From Eubacterium sp. (lineage in GTDB: Bacteria; Bacillota; Clostridia; Oscillospirales; Acutalibacteraceae), in NCBI GenBank assembly GCA_017450645.1, contig JAFSTE010000032.1:1-64000 (forward strand): a stretch of DNA of 64,000 bases. Direction: 5' to 3'. The number at the start of each line of letters is the position of its first letter. The stretch's first letter is position 1. Made by a program: the position numbers and the translations under genes. Shown one piece after another: positions 18,195 to 27,402 of the stretch. The notes under the pieces were generated by a model that had not been told where the DNA came from, did not search any database, and worked only from the letters and a program-made list of their open reading frames with translations.

Positions 18195-20705
18195 ATGAAG
18201 ACATTACTTAAAAAAGCCACGGCTTTCTTGCTTTCATTAATTTTGATTATATCGGCTAACGCGTTGAGCGCAGGGGCTATTGATAACGGTTACACTGATG
18301 ACGATTTTTCGAGCTCAATCAGCTCGACTAATTCCTCTGCGCCCGAATATAATATTAACCGCGTTAAAATCGGCGTGTTAAAAAGCAATCGCAGTATGCT
18401 TTATATTAATTATTCTTCCGTAATCAGCGCTATTGAGTACAGATTGTCTTTAACAAAAATATCCTCAGTAGCATCTCAGCGCACGTTTTACGGTATTGAA
18501 TATTATGATGCCGAAATAACGGAGGATAATGACGCAAATCTTATTTACGGGTTTGAAACCGTTGTTGACATAACTGCTACCAAATACACCTCCGGCACTG
18601 TTTTTGAAAACGGATATTACTATCTGCAGATAACCAGGGCAAGGGACGAAAATCAGCTTGACCACCAGGGCTACGGCGACGGCGGTAATTGCTACAGAAA
18701 CGTGCCTGTTAAGCTAACAAATAATGAAATAGAAATACTTGATTATCCCGATGTTATTACAAACAACAATAAGTATAAGTCAAGCGCAGACAGTAACAAC
18801 CCCGACTATTATCTTGACACAACTATGGAGGATACCCCTACTTGCCTTTATAATCTTATAGACGAAAAGCTTGATTCCAGAACTCCGTCAAGCCTGCCTA
18901 ACGAAAAGCAGAGCCTTACCACAGCTCAGCGCAATAAAATTAAAGAGGTTGCCCAAAGGCTGACCTCGGGCGTTACGGACGATTACCAGAAGGTTATGAA
19001 GCTGTATAAATATGTCTGCACTAATGTGTTCTACGACACTTATTCGCACGAGCATGTTGATACCGTTAAAACAATTAACAACCCCTACGTTAATATTAAT
19101 AAAATTGAAAACGGCAAAAACGCGTACACCGCTTGTATCGGTTATGCCTCAATGATTACGGCGCTTGTCCGTTCGCTTGGCATCCCTGCGCGTGTAATCT
19201 ACGGCTACCATGTTCATGTTCCCGAGGAGTGTTGGGAAAGTATAGGCGACCTTACTAATCGCCGCGAGGATGAACATTACTGGGCGCAGTTTTATTACAA
19301 AAACAGATGGGTTACCGTTGACTGCAATATGGGTACCTCGAATAAGTGGTACAGAAACGACAGAAGTCTGGGCGACAACGGCTTTGTAGGCGGTAACGCA
19401 GGCGAAAAGTCAATTAATAACTACACCTTTTTTGACCCGACGGACAGCCAGCTTGCGACCTCGCACCGCGCGGTAGGCGTATATTCCAAGGCTGTTATTA
19501 AAAAGAGGAACGATGTTGAAAAGCTTGCCGCTTTCTTAAACACTAAGAATTCTTCGGGCAAGACAAATGCTGCGATTTTAGGCAGCAACAAGACCTTTGA
19601 CGCGACTAAGGCGATTTACTCGTGGGACCTTGAAAGACTCTACGGAAACAACTACACCGGCGAGCTTGAAAAGATTGATTTCGCGGACGCGAGCAGCACG
19701 CTAACAGGCGCTGCAGATTTCTCTAACTGCAAGGGATTAAGGCGTGTTTCGCTGTCGAGAAATACGGGCGTTACCTCGCTTGATGTGAGCGGCGACTCCG
19801 AGCTGATTTCGGTTTACGCGTCCTCGGCAGGCATTAAAAATGCAGTGGCTACGGGCTGTAAATCGCTTGAGGTGTTCAACCTCGGCTACAACCCGCTAAA
19901 GAGCGCTAAATACACATTTAACACCAGCAAAACCGCGAGCATCGAAGCTACGACGGGCGGCACCTTCTTTGTAAATTACGACGGCGCTAAGCACAGTATG
20001 AAGGCGTACGCAAACGACCATTATTATCTTTCGGGATGGTATAATTCCTCGGGAAAGAAGCTCGCTTCAAACGCTGAGTATTCGACCACAACCAAGAGCT
20101 CGTTTACCTATAAGGTTAAGTTCGTTAAGCTTAAGGCCCCGACTAATTTAAAGGTTAAGATTTTGTCCCCGACGGGCCATAAATTAACCTGGGATAAGGT
20201 TAGCGGTGCCGACGGATATTATGTGTATAAGGGCGAGTCTAAAAACGGACCGTTCGCGCTTGTAAATCTTGCGGGCGCAAACAACACATCCGTTGAAAAG
20301 ACAGGACTTACAACGGGTAAGAACTACTATTATTATGTAGTTTCGTACAAGAAAGTCAGTGGTGCAAGCTACACAACATATAGTGAGCCTACGGCTATCG
20401 TTACTAAAAAAGTTCTGCCCCCGACCCCATCGGTAACTCTCTCTACAGCCAAGAAAACCATTACCGTAAAATTCCCCAAGATTTTCAATGTAACGGGCTA
20501 CGAGATTTACAGGGCGACCTCCTCGGGCGGAACCTACAAAAAGATTAAAACTATCAACCAGCAGAGCGTATCGCCGATTAAGTTCGAGAACAAAAAGCTC
20601 AAGAAGGGCAAGAAGTATTACTACAAGGTAAGAGCGTTCAGAACAGTCGGTTCAAAAAAGGTATATTCTGCTTACTCAAAGGTTAAGTCGATAACCTGCA
20701 AATAA
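18195..20705 (+). CDS. Secreted transglutaminase-like protein with Fn3 repeats
   Basis: An 836-residue protein. The signal peptide spans about 1-28. A beta-rich N-terminal region is followed by a transglutaminase/protease core with the Cys-His-Asp triad at Cys314 (TACIGYAS), His361 (DEHYWAQF) and Asp376 (VTVDCNMG). Residues about 480-590 have short leucine-rich-like units (FADASSTLTGAADFSNCKG, SLDVSGDSELISVYA). Next comes a repeat resembling InlB B-repeats (GGTFFVNYDGAKHS ... YLSGWYNSSGKKL). Two Fn3-like domains end the protein (about 650-740 and 745-836). It has no LPXTG signal. The complete triad suggests an active hydrolase or cross-linking enzyme in the cell wall. A second secreted transglutaminase is at 45.6 kb. 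Own promoter and terminator. Confidence 0.88.
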   Translation: MKTLLKKATAFLLSLILIISANALSAGAIDNGYTDDDFSSSISSTNSSAPEYNINRVKIGVLKSNRSMLYINYSSVISAIEYRLSLTKISSVASQRTFYGIEYYDAEITEDNDANLIYGFETVVDITATKYTSGTVFENGYYYLQITRARDENQLDHQGYGDGGNCYRNVPVKLTNNEIEILDYPDVITNNNKYKSSADSNNPDYYLDTTMEDTPTCLYNLIDEKLDSRTPSSLPNEKQSLTTAQRNKIKEVAQRLTSGVTDDYQKVMKLYKYVCTNVFYDTYSHEHVDTVKTINNPYVNINKIENGKNAYTACIGYASMITALVRSLGIPARVIYGYHVHVPEECWESIGDLTNRREDEHYWAQFYYKNRWVTVDCNMGTSNKWYRNDRSLGDNGFVGGNAGEKSINNYTFFDPTDSQLATSHRAVGVYSKAVIKKRNDVEKLAAFLNTKNSSGKTNAAILGSNKTFDATKAIYSWDLERLYGNNYTGELEKIDFADASSTLTGAADFSNCKGLRRVSLSRNTGVTSLDVSGDSELISVYASSAGIKNAVATGCKSLEVFNLGYNPLKSAKYTFNTSKTASIEATTGGTFFVNYDGAKHSMKAYANDHYYLSGWYNSSGKKLASNAEYSTTTKSSFTYKVKFVKLKAPTNLKVKILSPTGHKLTWDKVSGADGYYVYKGESKNGPFALVNLAGANNTSVEKTGLTTGKNYYYYVVSYKKVSGASYTTYSEPTAIVTKKVLPPTPSVTLSTAKKTITVKFPKIFNVTGYEIYRATSSGGTYKKIKTINQQSVSPIKFENKKLKKGKKYYYKVRAFRTVGSKKVYSAYSKVKSITCK

Positions 20706-20720
20706 TCAAAAATCTATTAA

Positions 20721-20766
20721 AAGCGCTGCTTTTCGTCTAATCGACGGAAAACAGTGCTTTTTTTAT
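20721..20766 (+). terminator. Terminator after the secreted transglutaminase
   Basis: AAGCGCTGCTTTTCGTC and CGACGGAAAACAGTGCTTT pair around a four-base loop (one bulge), followed by a T run. Confidence 0.85.
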
Positions 20767-20799
20767 TGTAACTTTATGTAAAAAAATATATATTCTTTA

Positions 20800-20829
20800 T
20801 TGACATAAGTATTTAGTATGTGGTAAAAT
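20800..20829 (+). promoter_or_regulatory. Promoter of the surface-polymer operon
   Basis: Perfect TTGACA, an 18-base spacer and TAAAAT, 51 bases before the GTG start. No further terminator is seen until 26.17 kb, so the five following genes are likely one transcript. Confidence 0.7.
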
Positions 20830-20880
20830 TTTAGGGTATAAGTATATCTATACCTTACAGTATAGTGAAAGGGAACACTT

Positions 20881-21990
20881 GTGAAAATTTTATTCTTAAA
20901 CTTCCTTCGGCTGTGGATGATTGTTATCTACGCGCCGTTGAAGCTCTTACCGATACAAAAGAATAAGGTAGTATTCATAAGCCGTCAGACTAACGGAGTA
21001 AATCTTGACTACAGACTTCTTCAGGGCTATGTGAAAAAGCAGAATCCCGATGTCAGGTATGTCAATATCTGCAGGCGTTACGAAAAGGGCTTCGGCGAAT
21101 ATGCGGCATTCGTCGGAAATATCTTAAAGAGCCTTTACCACCTTGCTACCACGAGCGTGTGCGTAATCGACGGTTACTGGCCTGCGGTGTCTATGCTTAA
21201 CCATAAAAAGGCGCTTACCGTTGTTCAGATTTGGCACGCTATGGGCAAGATTAAAAAGTCGGGCTATCAGTCGCTTAACAAAAAGAGCGGCAGAAACCCG
21301 AAGGTTGCCAAGGCTATGGCTATGCACAAAAACTACGATGTGATTATCGCAAGCGGCAAGGCGTGGAATAAGTTCTACTGCGAGTCGTTCGGCGTAAGCG
21401 AGGATGTGCTGCTTAACTGCGGACTGCCGAGGATTGACGCTATGCTCGAAGCTGACGAGGCTAACCGCACAAAGATATTACAGACTTATCCCGAGCTCGA
21501 GGGTAAAACCGTTTTACTTTACGCTCCGACCTTCAGAAAAGGCTGGAACGCCGACTGGGACAAGCTCTCTAACTCGCTTGACTACGATAAATTTGCGCTT
21601 ATAGTTAAGAACCATCCTAACCAAAAGCTCAAAATCAGCGACAAGTGCTACACCTGCGACGAGTTTACCTCTGACGAGCTGCTCAGCGTTTCGGATTATC
21701 TGATTACCGACTATTCGGCTATCGCGGTCGAGGGTGCTATCCTTGATGTTAAAACATATTACTATGTTTACGACTACGAAAAGTATATCGAAAATAACGG
21801 TCTTAATATCGACCTGTTTGAAGAGATGCCCGGCTGTGTATTTAAAAAGGCTGAGGACTTGATTGACGCGCTCAATAAGCCTTATCCGCAGCAGTCGCTC
21901 GATAACTATAAGGCAAAGTTCTTGCCCGAAAATTTAGGAACATCAACCCAGACAGTAGGTAACTACATTTTAAAATCAATAAAAAAATAA
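20881..21990 (+). CDS. TagB/TagF-like CDP-glycerol phosphotransferase family protein
   Basis: A 369-residue protein of the teichoic-acid glycerophosphotransferase family. Conserved marks are QIWHAMGKIKKSGYQ near 115-130, GLPRIDAML near 181, LLYAPTFRKGWNADW near 218 and DYLITDYSAIAVEG near 271. Family members move glycerol-phosphate or ribitol-phosphate from a CDP donor onto a membrane-linked acceptor at the inner face of the membrane. Members that are not TagF itself have varied substrates, so the polymer is not fixed. The start is GTG with GAAAGGGA upstream. It leads an operon with two ATP-grasp genes, a nucleotidyltransferase and capA. Confidence 0.88.
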   Translation: MKILFLNFLRLWMIVIYAPLKLLPIQKNKVVFISRQTNGVNLDYRLLQGYVKKQNPDVRYVNICRRYEKGFGEYAAFVGNILKSLYHLATTSVCVIDGYWPAVSMLNHKKALTVVQIWHAMGKIKKSGYQSLNKKSGRNPKVAKAMAMHKNYDVIIASGKAWNKFYCESFGVSEDVLLNCGLPRIDAMLEADEANRTKILQTYPELEGKTVLLYAPTFRKGWNADWDKLSNSLDYDKFALIVKNHPNQKLKISDKCYTCDEFTSDELLSVSDYLITDYSAIAVEGAILDVKTYYYVYDYEKYIENNGLNIDLFEEMPGCVFKKAEDLIDALNKPYPQQSLDNYKAKFLPENLGTSTQTVGNYILKSIKK

Positions 21991-21999
21991 TTTAGCGAT

Positions 22000-23046
22000 A
22001 TGAATTTTATTAAACTCTGCATTAAAAAATTAAAGCTTTTTGTACTCTATTTTGTACGCATCGTGTTTGCAAAAAATCATTTTAAGGTGCCTTTTTACAA
22101 AAAGGTTAAGGCTAATCTGTTCGGCGGTTATCTCGCCGACCAGTATGCGCTTTATGATTTTGACCATAACGACAAAAACGAATACCTTTCCGAATTCGAC
22201 TGGTACAAATCAAGGTACATTAACGAGCCGTTTGATTTTATGATGAACAATAAGGTTGTGTGTAATCTTGTTCTCAGCCAGCATGTCAGAGTTGCCGAAA
22301 CATATGCTGTAAAAAATAAGGGAAGCATAACCTCTGAGGGCGACAAATATACCACTTATGAGGATATTGTTTCTCTTTTAAAAAATGTCAAAAAGCTGAT
22401 TATTAAGCCCTTTAACCGCGGTAAAGGTATCGGCGTTTATCTGCTCGGATACGACGGCGGTAAGTTTTATATCGGCGTTGACGAGTGCAGCGAAAAGGAT
22501 ATTATCGCGCTGTTAAAGAAAAACGATAACTGGATGCTTTGCGAGTTTATTAAGCAGCACAAGTATCTTTCGGATTTATACGATAAGACCACTAACACGA
22601 TTAGGCTGATTACCCTGCGCGACCCCGAAACACGCAAGATTAAGATTTTCTTTGCGGTACAGAGAATCGGCACTTCTAAAACAATTCCCGTTGACAACGG
22701 CAGCGAGGGCGCGCTGATTGCTAAAATTGATTTGGAAACGGGCGAGCTGTCCGAAGCTAAAACGCTTCACAATAACAATGTTTACGAACGCCATCCCGAC
22801 TCCGACGCACCTATTAAAGGCGCTAAGGTTGCAAACTGGGATATTATAAAAAGGGATATTCTTGAGCTTGCAAACAAGGTTTACTTTATGAACTTTGTTG
22901 CGTGGGATATTCTTGTAACCGACGAGGGTATGTGCATTATCGAGGCTAACACTTCGTCGGGCGTTAATATTATTCAGCTTTGGGGCGGTCAGAGACACGA
23001 CGAGCTCGGCGACTTCTACCGCTATCACAAGGTTATCGGAAAGTAG
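22000..23046 (+). CDS. Sugar-transfer-associated ATP-grasp protein 1
   Basis: A 348-residue ATP-grasp protein. The ATP-binding lysines are likely in LIIKPFNRGKGIGVYLL (about 130-146), and the C-terminal catalytic acidic cluster is in FVAWDILVTDEGMCIIEANTSSG (about 298-320). The segment AVQRIGTSKTIPVDNGSEGALIAKIDLETGE is typical of the polysaccharide-locus ATP-grasp family. Such enzymes form an acyl-phosphate and join it to an amine, so amino-acid or peptide decoration of a polymer is plausible. It begins ten bases after the TagB-like gene and has almost no ribosome binding site, suggesting coupling to upstream translation. Confidence 0.85.
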   Translation: MNFIKLCIKKLKLFVLYFVRIVFAKNHFKVPFYKKVKANLFGGYLADQYALYDFDHNDKNEYLSEFDWYKSRYINEPFDFMMNNKVVCNLVLSQHVRVAETYAVKNKGSITSEGDKYTTYEDIVSLLKNVKKLIIKPFNRGKGIGVYLLGYDGGKFYIGVDECSEKDIIALLKKNDNWMLCEFIKQHKYLSDLYDKTTNTIRLITLRDPETRKIKIFFAVQRIGTSKTIPVDNGSEGALIAKIDLETGELSEAKTLHNNNVYERHPDSDAPIKGAKVANWDIIKRDILELANKVYFMNFVAWDILVTDEGMCIIEANTSSGVNIIQLWGGQRHDELGDFYRYHKVIGK

Positions 23047-23052
23047 AACAGT

Positions 23053-23646
23053 ATGAAATATATTATTATGGCAGACGGGCAGGGAACACGCTGGCACAAT
23101 TTCGGCGGCGTGCCTAAGCATCTTGTCGAGATAAACGGCAAAACGCTCCTTGCTAATGTAACCTCGCTTGTCAGAAAATACGACAGCGACGCCGAGGTTA
23201 TAATTACCACCCACAACGAAAAATACGAAACCGAGGGCGCAACCCTATATGCGCCTTTGAATAATGAGCTCGAAATTGACAGGTTTACGAGAGAGCTTAT
23301 CGGCGACAACACCTGCTTTTTGTACGGCGACACCTATTATTCGGACGAAGCTGTTAAACAGATTGTTGAAGCTGAGGTTGACGACCTTCTCTTTTTCGGA
23401 GCTAAAACCTCGATTGTCGGAATTAAAATTCACGACGGCGATGTGTTCAGGGCGCATTTTGAAAGAGTGCGTCAGCTTTATGTAGAGGGCAAAATTAAAC
23501 AGTGTATCGGCTGGCAGGTTTATCTTTCGTTTATGAACCTTCCGCTTGACGAAAAACAGATTAAAGATAAATTTGTACTGTTTGACGACTTGACCCAAAA
23601 CTTTAACACACCCGAGGATATAGAAAAATTTACAGCAAATATCTAA
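23053..23646 (+). CDS. Short sugar-nucleotidyltransferase-like protein
   Basis: A 197-residue protein starting YIIMADGQGTRWHNFGGVPKHLVEINGKTLL, which is the nucleotide-binding signature of NTP transferases (GxGTR then PKxL). A FLYGDTYY motif at about 96-103 supplies a likely metal-binding Asp. Full sugar-nucleotidyltransferases are usually 230-300 aa, so this is a compact form. It may make an activated sugar or alditol for the TagB-like transferase, in the way TagD or TarI-type enzymes do, though it is not TagD itself. Six bases after the ATP-grasp gene and followed by another. Confidence 0.8.
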   Translation: MKYIIMADGQGTRWHNFGGVPKHLVEINGKTLLANVTSLVRKYDSDAEVIITTHNEKYETEGATLYAPLNNELEIDRFTRELIGDNTCFLYGDTYYSDEAVKQIVEAEVDDLLFFGAKTSIVGIKIHDGDVFRAHFERVRQLYVEGKIKQCIGWQVYLSFMNLPLDEKQIKDKFVLFDDLTQNFNTPEDIEKFTANI

Positions 23647-23670
23647 ATCACAGTTACAAGGAGAGCCCGT

Positions 23671-24909
23671 ATGAGCTTTAAAAAATTTCTAAAACCCTAT
23701 GCAAAAAAATTCAGAGGCTGGTGCAAGAAAAAGGAATTCCATTCGCCGTTATTTGTATGGTTTATCGCTAATTCGTACCGCTTTGCACTGTTCTTGTTCG
23801 GCAAGGGCAAAAAGCGTTTTGACTCGTCGTATGTAATTATGCAGGACTACCTCAGCGAGGAGGAGCTTGCTTCAAAAAGAACTGTACGCAGGATTTATAA
23901 CGACATCCTGTTTTGCAGATTTATCTACGGTACGGTTACAAGAGAGTATTTCTCCTTTGACTTCAGATTTCTCTCCCACGAGGCGCGTAAGACCTATGTA
24001 ACCCGTAACAATAAGTACCCGTTTTACCGTAAGTTTAATAACGGTAACTATGTAGGCTATCTTAATAAAAAGACCGAAACCTACGCTAAGTTTAAAGAAT
24101 TTTATAAGCGTGAGGTGCTTTGCATTTACGGCGAGGAGGATTTTGACGCCTTCGTTGAGTTTACAAAGCGTCACGAGCGCTTTATCTACAAGCCTGCCGA
24201 CGATTACGGCGGACACGGCGTAGAGATTTACGACTCGTCAAAGTATCCTGATAAGAGGGATTTGTTCGATATTATTCTGTTCAACGGCTTTTGCGTTGTT
24301 GAGGAGCTTATTGTTCAGGCTGACCCGATTAAGGCGCTTCACCCAAGCTCGGTTAACACGATGCGTGTTGTTGCTTTCCTTTCACCCTCGGGCGAAACTA
24401 AGATTCAGTGGTGCTTTTTGCGTATGGGTATGGGCGGAAGCCATACCGATAATATGAGCTCGGGCGGTCTTGCAATTATCGTTGACCCGAAGACGGGTAT
24501 CGCTTACCTTCCGGGCCGCGACTGGCTCGGTGCGGAGCATCTGTTCCACCCCGATACGGGCGAAAAGCTTATCGGCTTCCAGATTCCCGACTGGGACGAG
24601 CTTCTTGAGCTTGTTAATAAGCTCTCGCATGTTATTCCGCAAATCAGGCTTGTTGGCTGGGATTTGGCTTATACTGACAAGGGCTGGATTTTTGTTGAGG
24701 GTAACGCAACCCCGCAGTGCGTATCCGCACAGCTTACTAACTTTAACGGCAAGCTTCATGTTTACCGTAATATGAACGCAGAGTTTAACGCTTACCGCGA
24801 TTACGAGGCGGGCGTTATAGATAAAGAAGAATTTGACCGCCAGATGGCGCTCGTTAACGCAGACCATACCACAGGCGATATAGAGGAGGAAAAGAGCGAT
24901 GACGAATAA
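23671..24909 (+). CDS. Sugar-transfer-associated ATP-grasp protein 2
   Basis: A 412-residue relative of the 22.0-kb ATP-grasp protein and of the middle domain of the 15.1-kb fusion. Visible marks are FIYKPADDYGGHGVEIYD (about 171-188), SSVNTMRVVAFLS, MGMGGSHTDNMSSGGLAIIVD, and LVGWDLAYTDKGWIFVEGNATPQ (about 327-349). The N-terminal 70 residues are very basic and aromatic, suggesting membrane association. A clear GGAG ribosome binding site precedes the start. The end overlaps capA by 11 bases. Different acceptor specificities within one pathway are likely but unproven. Confidence 0.87.
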   Translation: MSFKKFLKPYAKKFRGWCKKKEFHSPLFVWFIANSYRFALFLFGKGKKRFDSSYVIMQDYLSEEELASKRTVRRIYNDILFCRFIYGTVTREYFSFDFRFLSHEARKTYVTRNNKYPFYRKFNNGNYVGYLNKKTETYAKFKEFYKREVLCIYGEEDFDAFVEFTKRHERFIYKPADDYGGHGVEIYDSSKYPDKRDLFDIILFNGFCVVEELIVQADPIKALHPSSVNTMRVVAFLSPSGETKIQWCFLRMGMGGSHTDNMSSGGLAIIVDPKTGIAYLPGRDWLGAEHLFHPDTGEKLIGFQIPDWDELLELVNKLSHVIPQIRLVGWDLAYTDKGWIFVEGNATPQCVSAQLTNFNGKLHVYRNMNAEFNAYRDYEAGVIDKEEFDRQMALVNADHTTGDIEEEKSDDE

Positions 24910-26158
24910 AACAACTATCGGCTTTTCCGGTGATGTATCCTTTAGTGCGTTTTTTAAGGACGGATATAAGGACGAAAATCTGCTTGCACCCGAAATTCAC
25001 GAATTTTTCAAGGGCAACGACGCTAATATCATTAATCAGGAAAGCCCTATTACCGCTTGCAGAATTACAAAAAAGAAAAGGCTTTCTCACAGAAGCGATG
25101 TCGAGGTAATTGATTTTTACCAGGAAACTATCCCTAATGTTGTACTCAGCCTTGCTAATAACCATATGCTCGACTACGGCAGAATCGGCGTGCTCGACAG
25201 CTGCGATAATCTCGAAAAATACGGTTGCGAGTATATCGGTATCGGTAGAAACCGTGACGAAGCTTCGAGATATATTATTATCGGCGAGGATGTAAGGGTT
25301 GGCGTTATCGCTATCGAGTACAAAAAGTTTAAGCCCCACGCTAAGAAGTGGGCTGCTCCGTTTTGCGAGGTAAATCTCCCCGTATTGCAGGAAAAGATTG
25401 ACCTTATGAAAAACGAGGATAAGGTGGACTGGGTAGTCGTTGTTTACCACGGCGGCGAGGAATTCCTTAACTGTCCGCTTCCGTTTAATAAAAAGCTTCT
25501 CCATAAAATTGCGGATATGGGCGCGGACGCTATTGTCGCTCATCATCCCCACGTTGTGCAGGGCTATGAGTATTATAAAGGCAAGCCGATATTCTACTCG
25601 CTTGGTAACTTTATCTTTGATACAACATATCAGAGAGCGCAGGAGGGCACTACCGAGGGTATGCTCGTTAAGCTCACCTTTACTAAGAGCGAGATTACCT
25701 GGGACAACCTGCCGATACATATCGACAGAGAAAAGGTATGTGTTACAACGGGAGAGGATAATCCGTATTTTGTAGACCTTAAAAGCATTAACTATACTGC
25801 TAACTGGACCTATCAGTGCAAGAGGAAGAAGGAAGCGCTCGAAAGAGCTACCGAGCTTCGCGTTGCAGAAAAAGAGGAGATGGCTAATTTCAGGCAGTCC
25901 GAGCAGGAGCGTATAGATAAGATTAAAGAAAAATACGCCGACGAGGTTGGAATAGCAACCGACGAGGACGAAAGCGATTTAGTTGACTCCGACAGCAGCG
26001 GAGAGTCGCTTGAAAACGAGAGCGCACTCAGCAAAAAGAATGTTAAAAAGCTGATACGCAAGGGCGTTCGTTCTGTTTTTAATAAGAAAAAGAGGACATA
26101 CCGCCGCGGCAGATTTTTGTACGCAACTCTGTTCAGAGGTAAAGAGATTAAAGCATAA
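24899..26158 (+). CDS. CapA-family protein without signal peptide
   Basis: A 419-residue CapA/PGA-synthesis domain protein: IGFSGDVSFS at the start, INQESPIT, LSLANNHMLDYGRIG, VYHGGEEF, AHHPHVVQGYEYY and YSLGNFIFDTTY. Unlike the CapA at 10.0 kb it has neither signal peptide nor membrane helix. Instead it has an acidic linker followed by a strongly basic C-terminal tail (KKLIRKGVRSVFNKKKRTYRRGR), which may bind membrane phospholipids. It is the last gene of the polymer operon and overlaps the preceding ATP-grasp gene. A cytoplasmic or membrane-face role in polymer formation is inferred. Confidence 0.88.
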   Translation: MTNKTTIGFSGDVSFSAFFKDGYKDENLLAPEIHEFFKGNDANIINQESPITACRITKKKRLSHRSDVEVIDFYQETIPNVVLSLANNHMLDYGRIGVLDSCDNLEKYGCEYIGIGRNRDEASRYIIIGEDVRVGVIAIEYKKFKPHAKKWAAPFCEVNLPVLQEKIDLMKNEDKVDWVVVVYHGGEEFLNCPLPFNKKLLHKIADMGADAIVAHHPHVVQGYEYYKGKPIFYSLGNFIFDTTYQRAQEGTTEGMLVKLTFTKSEITWDNLPIHIDREKVCVTTGEDNPYFVDLKSINYTANWTYQCKRKKEALERATELRVAEKEEMANFRQSEQERIDKIKEKYADEVGIATDEDESDLVDSDSSGESLENESALSKKNVKKLIRKGVRSVFNKKKRTYRRGRFLYATLFRGKEIKA

Positions 26159-26165
26159 TAATATA

Positions 26166-26195
26166 GCCGCAGGTATTGTATCTGCGGCATTTTTT
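26166..26195 (+). terminator. Terminator of the surface-polymer operon
   Basis: GCCGCA-GGTATTGTATC-TGCGGC followed by a T run lies between capA and the next start codon. Confidence 0.8.
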
Positions 26196-26211
26196 GAAAA
26201 GAGAGTATATT

Positions 26212-27363
26212 ATGAAAGCAAAAATTGACAAGAGATTTATAGAAGCGTTGTTACTGATTTTGGTTTTCGGCGTGGTTTTGTTTATCTGCGTAAACACTAA
26301 AGAGGCTAAAAAATTAGTAAGCTATGCTATTACAGTACTAAATCCGTTTATCTACGGCTTTTGTATTGCGTATGTGCTGAATTTGTTTACAAATCAGTTC
26401 GACTTTATGCTCGGCAAGATTAAAACAAAAAACGGTAACGCAATGAGCCTTAAAACAACGCGTATTATTTCTATAATAGTTTCACTTGTGGTTGTTATTG
26501 CGGTTGCGGTGCTTACGGTCGTTATGATTATACCGAACCTAAAAAACACCTTCCAGAAGCTTTACGAGAGCGCACCTGCCCTGTGGCAGAGCTTCCTTGA
26601 TTTTCTTGACGAGCTCAAGGTTAAGCAGCCCAAGCTTGCAAGCCTTATCACAACTGTCGAAAATAGTCTTGACAGCCTGTTTGAAAAGCTTACAAATTCC
26701 GTTAAGAACAATCTTTCGGATATTCTCTCAAAAGCGCTTACGGGCATCAAGAGCGTTTCAAATGTTGTGGTTAACTTTGCAATCGGTCTTGTTATCGCGT
26801 TTCCGCTGCTTATTCATAAGGAGCTTTTGAAAAAGGAATTCAACACAATTTTAAGACGCTTCTTAAACCCCGTTGCTTACAAAAGGACTCGTTATGTGCT
26901 TGACTTAACAAATAAGAAGTTCCAGATTTTCTTAAAGTATAATGTAATCCAGGCGGTTATTACGGGCGCAGGCACGCTGCTGTTTATGCTCGTTACTAAT
27001 ATGCCGTATAAGATTTCTATTACTTTACTTATCACCGTATCTCAGCTTATCCCGATTGTCGGTGCAATCGCAGGTACGGTAGTTGCGGCGCTGCTTATCC
27101 TGCCCGTAAGCACATTTAAAGCGATACTGTTTGTTGTGCTTTGTATAATCGTTCAGCAGCTTGTTGAAAAGCTTATTAACCCGCATCTTATGGGTAAAGA
27201 GCTTGAGCTGCCGGGTATACTTACCTTCCTTGCGGTTATCCTCGGCGGTAAACAGTTCGGTCTTATCGGACTTCTTTGTGCCGTTCCCACACTTTCGGTT
27301 GTATATGACATCTATACTATTAAGCTCAGACCAAGGCTCTATAGTAAGGATAAAAATAAATAA
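26212..27363 (+). CDS. AI-2E-family (TqsA/PerM-like) membrane transporter
   Basis: A 383-residue polytopic protein with about seven or eight membrane segments. The N-terminal pair is LLLILVFGVVLFICV and ALSYAI/IYGFCIAYVLNLF. A long soluble middle (about 105-180) precedes the C-terminal bundle with PYKISITLLITVSQLIPIVGAIAGT and LEKLINPHLMGKELELPG, the family signature. Members export autoinducer-2, ions or other small molecules; substrate cannot be told. The start was placed at the ATG after AAGAGAG rather than at an in-frame ATG 36 bases upstream, which would fall inside the terminator hairpin. Confidence 0.9.
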   Translation: MKAKIDKRFIEALLLILVFGVVLFICVNTKEAKKLVSYAITVLNPFIYGFCIAYVLNLFTNQFDFMLGKIKTKNGNAMSLKTTRIISIIVSLVVVIAVAVLTVVMIIPNLKNTFQKLYESAPALWQSFLDFLDELKVKQPKLASLITTVENSLDSLFEKLTNSVKNNLSDILSKALTGIKSVSNVVVNFAIGLVIAFPLLIHKELLKKEFNTILRRFLNPVAYKRTRYVLDLTNKKFQIFLKYNVIQAVITGAGTLLFMLVTNMPYKISITLLITVSQLIPIVGAIAGTVVAALLILPVSTFKAILFVVLCIIVQQLVEKLINPHLMGKELELPGILTFLAVILGGKQFGLIGLLCAVPTLSVVYDIYTIKLRPRLYSKDKNK

Positions 27364-27371
27364 TTATAATA

Positions 27372-27402
27372 AAACGCCGGACTCAACGAGTCCGGCGTTT
27401 TG
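27372..27402. terminator. Bidirectional terminator between convergent genes
   Basis: CGCCGGACTC-AAC-GAGTCCGGCG, a 10-bp perfect stem, is flanked by AAAA and TTTT. It serves the transporter on the plus strand and the hydrolase-HD gene on the minus strand. Confidence 0.9.

Noticed and set aside
22576-23214. 212-codon minus-strand frame
   Set aside because: Antisense to ATP-grasp and nucleotidyltransferase genes; no support.
24854-25720. 288-codon minus-strand frame
   Set aside because: Antisense to the CapA gene with its conserved motifs in the plus frame; no ribosome site.
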